A stretch of DNA of 64,000 bases, taken from positions 62,001 to 126,000 of the forward strand of contig JAGQDJ010000014.1 in NCBI GenBank assembly GCA_022885665.1. The letters are read 5' to 3'. Positions 40,601 to 53,400 of the stretch are shown here, piece by piece. The translations under genes were made by a program, and so were the position numbers. The notes under the pieces were generated by a model. It made no database searches and had not been told where the DNA came from. It saw only the letters and a list, made by a program, of their open reading frames with translations. Origin of the DNA: Triops longicaudatus. Lineage: Eukaryota > Arthropoda > Branchiopoda > Notostraca > Triopsidae. The first letter of the stretch is position 1; each line of letters begins with the position of its first letter.

Positions 40601-43600
40601 TATTTTCACCCTCCGTCAGGTGCAAAGGCACGTCTATATATGTGGGGGAGATGCTTCTTCACCTCACCCTGCGAGATATGGGAAGCTGGGCGTGTAGCAA
40701 GCTCGGGGCATTTGGCAATGTGGTGAGTCCCCGCGAAGACTACTAATTTTGATTCCTATAAGATCCTTAGAAAAAAAGTCGGGAAGGCCACACGGCATTT
40801 GTCGGTGTATTCGTTAGGCCAAAAGTTGGATTCCCGTAACATTATTCCTCCACGTCTCACTGAGCTCGGTTCTACGCACTATTGTGAGTTTCACTGTTAG
40901 AATTCTTTGTTATACAAGCTTGAACTGGTGGATTTGGCATCATGACAGTGCAATTATGGTTTGAGAGTGTTACACGAATGAACTCTGATAACCAAACAAT
41001 TTGAAACAGAAAAAGTTTTAGGGAATTTTCCACCAAATCTCACAAGGAAAATGATTACAACCTTTCTAGTGATTGAAGTCATCTTCTTGTTGGATAATTT
41101 GGGGGATTTGTCCATCTTACGGTGGAAGTTCCGTTGAAAGATGTCGATTTCCATTGCCTACGTTGTGAATTACCAAGCAGGAAATCTAGCTCGTGCTAAT
41201 TTGTGTCCTTTATAATTATTTATGTGTCAGAGCCCAGGGGAAAAGGAAATGAGCGAATTGATTTTTGGAGAGTTATCAGTGTTTTGCACAACATCAACAT
41301 CCCGGCTAGCCTCTCCATTACAAGTTCTCCTCCTCGGGAAAAGATCAAGTCCCGTCACGTAGTTGCCTTCGAAAGTTTTTCCCCGAGTGACCAGCGGCCT
41401 TCTCACGGTGTTAAAACAAGACATTGAGACTGTCTATTTTCTATTGTGTGATTTTCACTTACTGGAAAATTCCAGTGTACATCCCTCCCAGCAAACCTTA
41501 TTGTTTTCAAGTTTCTTCGCTCAACGGGTGGCTTCTTTTTTTTTTTTTTTTTTTTTTTTTGGCAAATCTAAAGGCAGATTGGAGAAGAATTGACTGTCAC
41601 AGGCACTCTGGTCCTTTTTTCTTGCCCTATCAGACAAAGCGAAAAAAGAAGGGAAAACGCGATCCCAGGGCCGCCAAGAGCCAAAAACGAGTGTATGCAG
41701 CATCCTTTGCGCAGCGAGTTCCCTGCACCTAGCGCAATCAATACTTTGCGAACAGGTGGCAGAAACAGCGAGAGCTTTTAGTGCTGCTGCTGCTGCTCGG
41801 TGTTGCTTGATTCCCTGTGCTTGACCTTGCCAGAGAGGGACTCCTTTACCTTGTGTTACCTTGCACTTCTCAATGTGATGACAATTTGTTTTTCCTTTCT
41901 GCGTGCATGTATAAATGTGTGTGGGTCGGGTTTTTGTGAGAGGAAGCAGTGAAAATTAAAAAGCCTCCAAAAATGAAAATGGCAACGTTGAGTTCACCTT
42001 CGCTGCTTTCGAACCCTGTGCATGTTTTGCATTCGACTCAGGATGAGAGTGAAGTAGACCCCATTCCTTGTGCTTGTTGCCAAGAAGACTCGTCGCTTTG
42101 TGAACGGAGCCAATCCGCCAAGAAATCAGTTACGTCTCATAAGGATGAATCCGAGTCGCACCGCAAATTGACATGTTGGCGAGCTAAGACAGCTCACAGC
42201 AACGTTTTCCGCCAACGATTCTTCCCAACCCAAAAGTCGTTTGACGATATCTTGTCGGCCAGTACCTGTCATAATGATTATTCGGGCCAAACTAGCCCGT
42301 CCTTGTCTTTAGAGAACCCATGCCAGCAAAAGCAACACCATCGTTGGGACGAGACACCGATCTTTAGGCGGCTGTCTTTGTCCAAAGCGTACGACGCTTT
42401 CGTGGTACCCGAGACATTGCAATCTGAGAAAATAGATGTGCCCGTAGAAAAGGCCAACGAGATGTCTCCAAGCATGAGACAAGTTCATTTGGCTGGGACA
42501 GCAACAACAAGTAAGACCGATGACGCAGCCGTTACACGCGACGAGTCTCAGCAAGCACGCCCGCGAACCTATAACACCCCAGGCACGAGCTCGGGAATCT
42601 TAGAGGTCACCCACGAGGGTAAACACGAAACGTCATTCCCGTTGATGCGGCCCAGGTCGGTTGTGCTGGAACCGGGTCGGGAACCGCCTCTTTCAAAGCT
42701 CGTACCGTTAAGTCCGTGTGGTTTGCAGCGCTTTCGTTCCGACTGTAACAGCGACATGGATGTGTGCTTGGTCTATTACTGCCGGTCCCATCATTTAATG
42801 CAATCTATGGTCTCAATTCCGACGTACCAAACGCGCTCTGTCAAGGTAGCTCCGCCCACCGAAACCACGTCGAGCAGCACACCCCATTCCACCAGTGGAG
42901 ATGAAATCCGGGGCGATGTTACTTTGCCGTGTTCGACGAACATCAGCAATAGCAGCAGTAGCAGCGATAGGGAAATGAACGCTGACGTAGGATGCAGCCG
43001 TGGCAATGTGGAAGACGAGGGTAATGTCGCCGTGGTCGACAAGATAGAGGCGCCAACCTCGGAAGAGCCGACGTTAAAAAAGTCGGAAGAAGCAGAAAGC
43101 GAGACAGAAAAGCGGACGGAGAACCAGTCGTTGACGCCGACGAGTTCTGACGTCAAGCGCAAGTCATCTGACTCGTCGCGCGAATTTCGACAGATTATTT
43201 GCAAACGGGTACTACCACCTTTCAAATTCCGCGGGAACAGCTTCTCTGGAGGGGGGCCGAGCGTCCCAGGAACGACTCCTGGAGGCGGGAACAATAACAA
43301 CAAGCCGTTGCGGCTTTTGTCTTTCGCCCGGGTTCGATCTTCGTCCATGTCGGAAAAGCGAGCTCACAGTTTGTCGGTTAACCGGTCAGGAAAACATGAT
43401 TACCGTAACAACGCCCAGGATTTGAACGACATCGAGCAGTTGCTTTTGGCCTTACGACGCCAGCGGGAGACCGAGGGTGACAACCTGGAAAGGCAGTGTC
43501 AGATGCACCCGTTTCTGTCGAAGGAATTTTTGAAAGTGCTCCAGCACTTTGATATGCTCCCCCCAGACCTCCGACGCTGGTCAGCCAACTTTCGTTCCCT

Positions 43601-43972
43601 CTACCCACCCAACACTACCCCGCCCCCAAGTGCCACTGAAGGGGTTAATCATAAGGACCTGATGGTCACGAGTTCACTCCCTACACCGTCCATTCTTGAC
43701 TGCACGTCCATCACTCCCACCAACTCTTTACCCTCCACACCGATCCTCCGCAAGAACTTGGCTGCCAAAACCAGTAACGGCAGCAGCGGCAAAGGGTCCG
43801 TCAAGGAAGGGTGGAGATTCCCTATAGCGGCATCATTGAAATTGAGAAACCGACAGACAAGGCGTTGGACTACGACTATAGCGGATTTTCGTCGTACCTC
43901 GTCCGAAATAGCATCCTCGACCTCTACCAACTCTTCCACCGAAAAAGCTGCTAGTACAGACGACCCCTTCCA

Positions 43973-44017
<45 letters not shown>

Positions 44018-44456
44018 AATAAAAAAGGGAGGTCCTCGGTATCTCGAATTGCTTTTGGAAAACTGTTTTCCTCCTGGGAATTATACATTCATTTTCATAG
44101 AAAAAGTTGGGTAACTCCGTCAAACTTGGAATTTTTTTAAGACAAGCTAAAACGGGTTAACTACACTGCTCATCCCGTGAATACACTCGATATTGCTATT
44201 GCCATAGATAACATTGCTCTGCAGACCCGGGACAGGTGTCCTTGAATAATCTTTTCTCGACTCAAAGAAATAAATTCGTCTCTTATGTGTACAATACTGA
44301 TAAAAATAAAATTATAATGAAGAATCATCTGAAAAGAAGCCAAATGTACAGGGTTGTGACCTTTCACTGCTAGAAGCGAGCGCGAAAGCCACAGTTTTGG
44401 ATTAAGCGGAACGCATATATCAGTGAAACGTAAGGCAATTACCGGTTGAGCCCCTG

Positions 44457-44495
<39 letters not shown>

Positions 44496-47400
44496 NNNNN
44501 NNNNNNNNNNNNNNNNNNNNNNNNNNNNNNNNNNNNNNNNNNNNNNNNNNNNNNNNNNNNNNNNNNNNNNNNNNNNNNNNNNNNNNNNNNNNNNNNNNNN
44601 NNNNNNNNNNNNNNNNNNNNNNNNNNNNNNNNNNNNNNNNNNNNNNNNNNNNNNNNNNNNNNNNNNNNNNNNNNNNNNNNNNNNNNNNNNNNNNNNNNNN
44701 NNNNNNNNNNNNNNNNNNNNNNGGGGGGGTCAATAATTTTATTGTAAATTTGAGTTTCGCTTGTCTTCACTATTATATAGTAAACATTTGGGGGGAGGAT
44801 AACTCCCTAACCTCCACCTGGCTACGGGCCTGGACGTTAGTGCCATCTATGGCAAATCATAAAGAAGCATGAGTTAACCTAGGACGATTTCGTCGGGAAA
44901 TCTGCGTCTACGTGCAGTAAGCCAGATCCTATTTTCCGTAATTTCACTGAGCAATATGTAGTCAAGCGTGAAAACAAGGGCAATATCCCAAGTAACCTTG
45001 GAGGGTGTGGCTTTCTTTGCTGAGGATGAGTAGGCCGTTGAGCCATTGAGTGAAAAACTGGCAGCCCTTGTGACAGACTTGCAGCAAATCAGCCAACTGT
45101 AATGGCAAAAGGCAAAACGACTTCAGAAAAGGGTTAAGCTTTCCCAACAACCTGTGATACAAAGAAAACATTATGTTACACGCATTTCGTGCGACCTTAC
45201 GTTCATCGTTTATTCGTAATTATCCCTCCGGGTTTCTTAATACTGATTGAGGAGGTTTCGCAGTTTCAGTGCAGCTGGTTTTACCACAAGATCATACGGA
45301 TAGTTTTTTCGCCATGTTTTCAAAGTACTCGGCCCTCTTGGGTAAGCGCTAGTAGCTACTCACGAAGAAAAGTTGAATTTTCCTGGTAGCGTCTATCTCT
45401 AGAAAATGTGTTGGAAATTAGTGATACACAATAGGTTGTCATGCACATGTATGACACAAAACCATCCCTAGCTTATCAGACATATTTGGGTGTGGTTATA
45501 GTTGCTAGCTTTTTAGGGTTAGTTGAAACTGGGCGTGGTTAATTTTTCAGCCAAACCAGAGCAGAGCATTTGGCAATTTCCAACGTGTTACCTTACAAGC
45601 CTGGTTAAAAATTCCATAGGACCAAAAACGCTGCTCTACTACGCCAAACGGTGGGAAGTGTTGTTTTGCCGTAGTTAGACGGTGTATTTTTAGTCGAGGA
45701 TGCGGACCTCGCAGCAGACTTGGCGTGGAATCTTTGCTCTGTTTAGTTAGCTACGGTGCGACGAATTCACCGCGTATCACTGTGATGTGCAAAAGTAGTA
45801 TTAATGCTAATTCAAAAGTATTGAGTTGTTATTAATCTTTTCCGCGTGTTTCCTTGGTTAAAATGCCATAATAAAAAGTTTAAAACAATTTCAAGTGTGG
45901 AAAAGATGGCTGAAAAAAGCACTAAAAAATTTACAGCGATTGTTGAATAGCCAAGTTAAGTGCCAGAGTGACCAAAAATGAAACGCGCAGTTTTGAAACG
46001 TGAACCTTACAAACCCCTTGCATACCGAAGAAAGGTATTCACAGTTATGTTAAATGTCACAAGAAGTGCAGCATTTTTATGCTTGTTGCATGGTCCCAAA
46101 CCTGTTTAGCAATCTTTACACTTTCTCTCTATTTTGCCTACGAGGCATAGCAATTTTCAGCATGAGAAACGTGGTGTGCCTGAAGGAACGTCTCTCAGCT
46201 AAGAAAAGGCTTGCCAGTACAGTACCGTACGTAAAAGTGTATTCATGACAAGTGACATCTTGGAACAAGCGGTAGTACTAGTGCTGCATAGAACGCAAAA
46301 ATAATACGCTACGCTCTCACCGTACGCGAGGGAAACGTGCCTTACAAAAATGTGTGAGACTAAGATTTTACAGTAACCTTTCCATGCGCTCGATTTTAAA
46401 TCGATTATTAAAAAAGTGTCTACAATCAAATTGTTATAGTATGAAACACATTCCTAAATTACACGTTTATAACACAGTTCAATTTATTTTTTTACGAATT
46501 CATTAACCACGTGAGCGGCAGTGTTACTTCCCGTGAACGTAGCAGAGCTTGGTATGCTTGAGATAAGGAAAACAAAACTGGAAATGAAGATTTTATTATA
46601 CACAAAATTTGTTTGGGAGCTTACAAGTCCCGCATATAATCGAGATTGCGGACAGCGTAAGACGAAATTGATCGCGAAATGTCTTATGCGCGCACATGTA
46701 GAGTCCGTGGAAGCCGAAAATGGTCTACTTCAGATTAGGTCAGAGAAGTTTGAACGTAGTACTTAATTTATGAATTTATTCCTTCCTGTTACATACCAGC
46801 ACGTTGCTAGTAAAATACAAATAGTAAGCGAGATTCAAGCTTTTCACATACAAGATAAGTCCGATTTTGTCCATCGGTCAGGACCGGAAGGTAGTTGACA
46901 AAATCAGATTCACGCGTTAAATGTATTAGGAAAAATTTACAGTTCTAATGGGGAACAATAGTCGAAAATTAAGAACCGTATTCATGCTTAATTTTTCTTT
47001 CGTTAGAATTGTTACGAGAAAATACTAGCACTGTCCATGAGTAAGCTTCTTAATCAACGTAAAAAAATAGCGTTAACGTTTATTAACGTAATATTGTTAA
47101 CGTAATATTGTTAACGAATTTTGTTGCCGAAGCCGTTGAAATGGTCAGGAGTTTCCATAATCTGTGTTGATAAAATCCGAGTTCTACTGTGATTCGTAAC
47201 AGTCTTCTAAAAGTCTTTACATACTTAAGCAGTGTCGAGTATTTATACTCTTCCAGTAAAGCTTTAACAATTAATTGAAAGGGTAGAAATTGTGCTGATC
47301 TTTACAAACTTCTTATCCGTTCTCAAAGTTTAGTTTAATATCTGTTTCGCTCGATTCCCTGTAGCCCACTGTACAATGTCTTTTGCAAATGGTTGGCTTC

Positions 47401-50400
47401 CGTCCATCAACTATTTTCATATCTGCCCAATCATCATTTTTCCATCCGCACTGCAACCCATATCAAAGGCCATTTTCCCTTTCCCGGAACCTCCCTGCCT
47501 TTCGGCGCCTTAATTGCGCTTTACCCCTAAGGTCGCTACAACTGTATTCCCTCTCCATCGAAAGTCAGCAGGATTTCATTGTATACACTGCTGTCTACCA
47601 AATTATGACTTGTGGGGCTGACGACTTAGTAAACAAAGCAACCATTACTTGACATGGAAATGTAAACCTCCGTTCGGAGGGCATGGGGTACGTTAGACTC
47701 ATAAAATAAACGAATTCAAACAGAAAAAAATCTTAAGCAAAATTGCACATATTATTTCTAGCTCTTGTAATTGATGCTGGAACTCAACAAAAAATGAAAG
47801 AAAAAATTGATCCTAAGCTCCGCCTTCAGGAGGCGGCTTAATGGAGGACCCGTGGAAGGGTAAATATCGACTTTTGGGGTGGGAGACTTACGTTGTACCC
47901 AGAACTAAAAGGACTATGGATAAGCTTTCAAACTCACCCACACTTGTTCCTCTTTTTCGTCTTACCCCCCCCCCCTTACCCCCTCCTACCCAGAAGGCAT
48001 CGTTTTACGGAGGGAAGCGCTTCTGCGCTGTGGTAGCGTTGTGTAGCTGCGATTCTGCCGGCGAGTTTCGTCTCCCCTCCCGCTTCTTCAATGTGCACAA
48101 TCGCGTATAGGTTTCCCGTAAGTCTGCGCTACTTTCCGAGTTGAGTCCAAACCGGAGATGCGGTATATGTAACGCAGTCTCTTGAGCTCAAGGGTGCGGT
48201 GGTTTTCGAGGGTATTTTCCGATTTCCGTGCTGGAGACTTTCTCAACTTGTGATTCCGTGACTAGGGAATAATTCAGAAGCAACTACCTGCGATCCAATT
48301 CGCGAACAACTTTCGTGATTCTGCCCCCCACCAACCCTCTGTTCGGGGCGAAAGGTGTTTTGATTGTTGGCTTCTTAAAGCTGGCACGTAGACATAGTGT
48401 GTGTTTCCATGTGAACCATTAGAGAAAAAGAACGTCATTGATTTTGGGCGCCGAGACTGCACTGTATACAAGCCCAAGAACTTTGCCTTAACACTCCCGT
48501 TCCCCTCCATACCCTCACACCCCCAACCACGGTCCCCTTGTCCCAGTCAGCCGTTGCAAGCATCGATTATGCCGGTGCTAGAATATGATGGGATATAGTC
48601 AAGGCTACAATAAACTTTTCACACAGGTATTACTACATTAGCTTCTACATTTTTGTGGAAAGACTGTTTTTGAAATAAGTCCAAGGGAGAAAAATCAGCG
48701 GGTTAAATTGCTTAGTGTAGTAGGATGTTCTTCCTGTATGTTATAGAGGTCTTGTTTTGAATTTGTATACCGGAATGGAACGGTTTCTGTGTTGTGGTTA
48801 TTTAGCGGCATAAAAGGCATGTTTTACGCGTACTCGGTACAAATACCAAAATTACTTCTTTTCTTAGAATCTAAAACGATATTTCGGCAAGGGGTGTGTG
48901 TGTGTGAACTTCAGGAACTTCGTATGCCCAATAATTCTTGGAATGGCAAAAAGATTTAATTTACATCATTTTGCTGATACGGTCCATGTTTCTGAATGGT
49001 TTGGTAATGTGAACTTCAGGTTTCTTCTGGTTGTATTGAATAGTTTGAATTCGTCGATTAAACCATGTTAGAAAGCACAGCTTGGGAATGTATGAAAACG
49101 ATCTAATAAGTTTCATTCGTTGTCTTGGCATGGAATCTCAGACTTCTGACAGGGTGACTATTCACCGAAGTTGTCTGTGACGTCACGGCATTGCTTTCAT
49201 ATAGTTTATCCCCCAATGCGACCCTACAGTACAGTTCGTTAGATGGGGGAAGGAAGGGGCGAGAGGGCAGGAAGTACAGAAATGTACCTAAAAATATACA
49301 TGTGTTGGTATGTAAACGAGTTGGGGTTGGAAAGCAGGCAACAAACGAAGCTTGGGCTGTGCGACGTCACAGTTTCGTAATCAGACTGTCTTTCTCTGAG
49401 TTGAGGAGGATTTAGGAGACATGCAGACTGGAATAACAAGATTTGCGTACCTAATGAGAAAGAAAATCTTATTGAGGCTTGCGAAGTGTCGAAGGATGGG
49501 CAGAACTGTCGTTCTATAGAAGATATTCTGGTATAAGAACATAGAACGTAGTCTAGTTCCCATGGCACCACAGGGCAGAATGGTTGCCGCAGCAATACTC
49601 TTCAAAGAAATTGAAACAACACCGCGATTTTAAAGAAATACTGCAGCATGTATTTGATCCACATATGCATTAATTTTATACAGTACTCATCCGTAAAAGT
49701 CACAGAGCAAACTGCACCATGCCAGCGCATTGGGCAACAATGAAAATTTACGGTACTTGAGCGTTGCGGTCGCTTACACATTATACGCAAGAGGACGGCC
49801 TGCAACAGTATTGCGCTTTTAAGGACTGCGAGTTTTTATTTGTACAAATTTCCATTGTTACTTACGAACTTACGATTGACGCACGATGAGATTTTTATTG
49901 TTGGCAAAGTGAACAGGGTGGTATCATAATTAGTAAATTAGGCTACAACGAACTATTCACTTCGCGACTGCTACATATAAAAATTTCATGTCTTTCGCGA
50001 TGCAGGTGCACTGTAGCTGCAGTCTACGCTTTAGAATTTCTCAACAACTAGAGAGAATGTACCGTGTTACTTAGTTAGAACTAAGGACTTAAAACATGAA
50101 GCCATAGGTTTGAATAAGTGAGCACTTGTTTGGTATTCTACTGGGTGCAAATGGTGTATTTATCGAACATGCATTCAAAAGATAAAGGTGTGTTAATTGC
50201 AGAACACCCAACAGGAACTCATGAGTAGGCAAGATAATAGATAACTTAATTAGCTTTTACTAAGTAGTTTCTTAATAAGCTCATTCATGTTTTACTGCTT
50301 GTCGCGAAAACACTTTCTATTTCAGTTCCACGTTTGTTGGCATTGGTGTCGGCCACCGCTAATTCTAACCATTAGAGCCGTGATGAAAGTTCCGCTCTTA

Positions 50401-53400
50401 ACGAGGTTGCCTATTTAACTGCTGTCAAGGAACATGTAGCAGCCTCAATTTACCTCGTTTTCCTATTCTGTTCTGTAATTGTGTTACTCTTTTCTATCTT
50501 TTGCAACAAGATGTGTTTCCTGTAATGAACATCTGTGACTGGGAAATTATAGGTAGCCAACTTTAAAAGCTAATCAGCTTTCTGGTATGACGCACGAAAC
50601 CCGTCATATACCATACGTTACGGATACGCCCTCTGAGGCTGGGTTTCCATTTCCATCTTAACACGCGTTACAGCGCAAAATGTTGCAGACTACGGTACTA
50701 GTTTCGCTGGCAACGGCATGTTTAGATATTTATGCAGTTTTTGCAGTGGTAGATATCGGAAGAGCGTGTCAACAATCTAAAGGTAATCTGCTCTAATTAG
50801 CTCAGTGACACGTGTGCGATGGCAGTGGAAACACAACCTAAGACTACGCGAAATGTAAAGAATGCGAAAGGTGTGTTCACGTTCTCTTTCTGGTATCCTA
50901 TATCGTCATTAAAATCAAAATTCCGAAAAGTTACCATACGTTACAAGTTCAACCGACGAACGTGCAAAACTATATCCCTAGGTCAATGTTCATGTCTAAT
51001 ACCTAAATAGAAACTCAAGTGGGAATTGTGCAAAGTTGACTCTCTGGGCTTTTAGAGAAAGTATTATCACGAACAAGGGAAGACGTGTAGGTTGGTTGAT
51101 TTGCATAGTCGATACCATGTCATCCGTAAGAACATTGTCTCTGAAAGGCTTAAGCGGTGCTCGTTCTTTTTTCTTTGTCGCCTCCCCTTTTTTCCATAAC
51201 CGAGGCGTCAGCTCTTTTCTTTTCACCGAAGAGCTTGGAGTGACTCGGAGCGCTTGACGTTGCAAGTCGAGAAGCTTCTTGAAACTTCCTAGGCTTTAGT
51301 ATGAGAATCGACAAAAAACGAAAGTCAAGGAGCTGAGTTAGTTTGTCGTTCAAAAGTGCGAATCTCGTGACCGCCTTTTGATATCGAGAACACCACCAGT
51401 TTTGTGTGCGAGTAATGGGATACGAATTTCTAATAAGCTGGCCACCGCTGGGGTGATTCAGGGTTATACGGTACTCGAGATTGTTCTTGATAAATTAACG
51501 ATGTGTAAAAATGAGCACGCGCACTATTTATGAGTCGTATACCTTCAGCCAGGCCTCTGTTTTTATTTTCATCACGCCCACTGAGACATATTTCTTGTCA
51601 TGCTATAATAATGTAACATTTCTCTGACAGTAACATTCCATTGTGCGCTCCATTTACGTTCCGCTGGAAAAGATTGGTAACAATAAAAAATTTACAGAGT
51701 TTCAGTCGAAACTACATGTAACTGCATTTCTTTATCATAGATTTGTATGTTACGTAATATTTTGTATTTTACTTCTTAGATTACTTTTTATTAATGTTAT
51801 GATCAATACAAACTCCCATGGAACAAAGAGCTTATATCGTATGAAGTGGATGGACAGTAGATATACGGAAAGTTTTAAAACTGAAATTTACCACTTGAAG
51901 AAATTAATTTGATCTAACTTCATCTTCTCCTGCGTTCTTATTCGTATATTAACTAGAAGTAGCCTACTCAAAATTGCGATAAATTGGCTCAGCAATTTTT
52001 ATATAATTAATTATTTTACATATAACATTACATTGAATTACAGTATACAATAGGACAACGAACGACACTTAACCGTTCTATTGAAAAAGTAATTCCGAGT
52101 TAAGTATAATACTAACGAAACTTGACTGTTAGGCTACGAATTTTAATAATCAACTTGATAATAATTAAAATTAATTGATACAAAAACGGACCATGTAATA
52201 AAGATAATTAAAATTCGTCACCAAGTGTTTAGCCTGGAACTTGCTCCGTGGCTTTTTTTCTCAGTTACCTATGTTTATGCACTAAAATCTTGCTATAACG
52301 TACAGGAATGGAACAAAAAAGGTATGTTATAGCTAATTCTACGTAATAGCTAGTATTGGAATACATGTTTTGATCTTCGCCGTAATATATGGACTTGCAC
52401 AATAGTCAATTGTTCGCTATAACCGATGTAGGTTATAGTGGGGTTTTACTAAATTTTTTAAATTTATTATAAATTATCTCAAAATTTATTATAAATTATA
52501 TTTGAATCGCAAAATTTTTGTGGTGTAAAGTTATACGTAAAGCCTCGGAAACTTCACTTTTATCTTAGGGTGGGAAATACTTTACTATCATTTACGTGTC
52601 CGTTGAGGAGGCGGATCAGGCCTGAAACGATAGCTACTATCCAGTGCGACCCCCCACCAAAACTGCGAGAGTGGGTACCCTTAACGCTCTGATGCAGCTT
52701 AAATAAATCTTTCTCTTCTCGGATGCTGTTGGATGTTCCGTCCTGCCCCCATTCAAACTTTACTACAAGCAAAGTTATGCTGGCGACACGACACAGCCAT
52801 CATTCTTATCTTCCGTTACGTTTGTCCTGTATCTCCTGTTTTTGGAAAAGAAAACTGCTTAGAGAGCTGGGTTATTTCTTCCCGTGTAGGTCAGAGAGAA
52901 GGGAGACGAGGTTCGTGTCGTCCACTATTGATTCATCTATATATGTGTATTGCTTCACCCCTCAAGATATTACGTCAGTCTGGCTCTTTTCTCATTCTCT
53001 GCATTCGCCCTTCTTCCTTTTTCCCGTCTTCCCTATATCCTGTCTCCGTTTGGCTGCTCGAGTAATTCCATTCAGAGCTCGCATGCCAAATAAACGCCAC
53101 CAGACTCTCCATTGATGGGTTCTTCTTCGAATGAGCAGAAATTCGGAGAAATGTCTATTTTTAGGTTTAGCTGCAAAAGCCGTTTTTACTTTAAAGCGGG
53201 TTTAAGCTTGAGATTAACCGTTTAGACTATGCTACATAAGTTAATTAACAGAGTGCAGCTTAGGTTGATTAAAACATTTGATTTCCCTTCCTCGTTTTTA
53301 ATTTTCCAGAGAATGCAATATTGGTTATGGTTTACGTGCCACAAAATTGGTCTATAATGCCTTAATTGATTTCTTTTTCCACGCTGCCTTTGTCCCGTCC

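Larger units (their letters stand above)
23398..41972 (+). other. Middle part of the long Ca-beta intron
   Basis: No confident gene. It holds two hAT-type MITEs (25735-26073 and 35631-35916), a GATC-dense inverted-repeat region (39595-39800), an AC-rich simple repeat near 29504-29533, a T25 run (41536-41560), and weak exon-like frames at 32383-32478, 37411-37485 and 39093-39344. Other frames of 60-140 codons look like chance. Confidence 0.55.

Noticed and set aside
41949..41951. GTG as start of the giant N-terminal frame
   Set aside because: Eukaryotic initiation at the ATGs at 41973 or 41979 is far more likely.
43974..44114. Polylysine extension as part of the normal protein
   Set aside because: It follows a consensus donor and consists of a homopolymer plus intron-like sequence.
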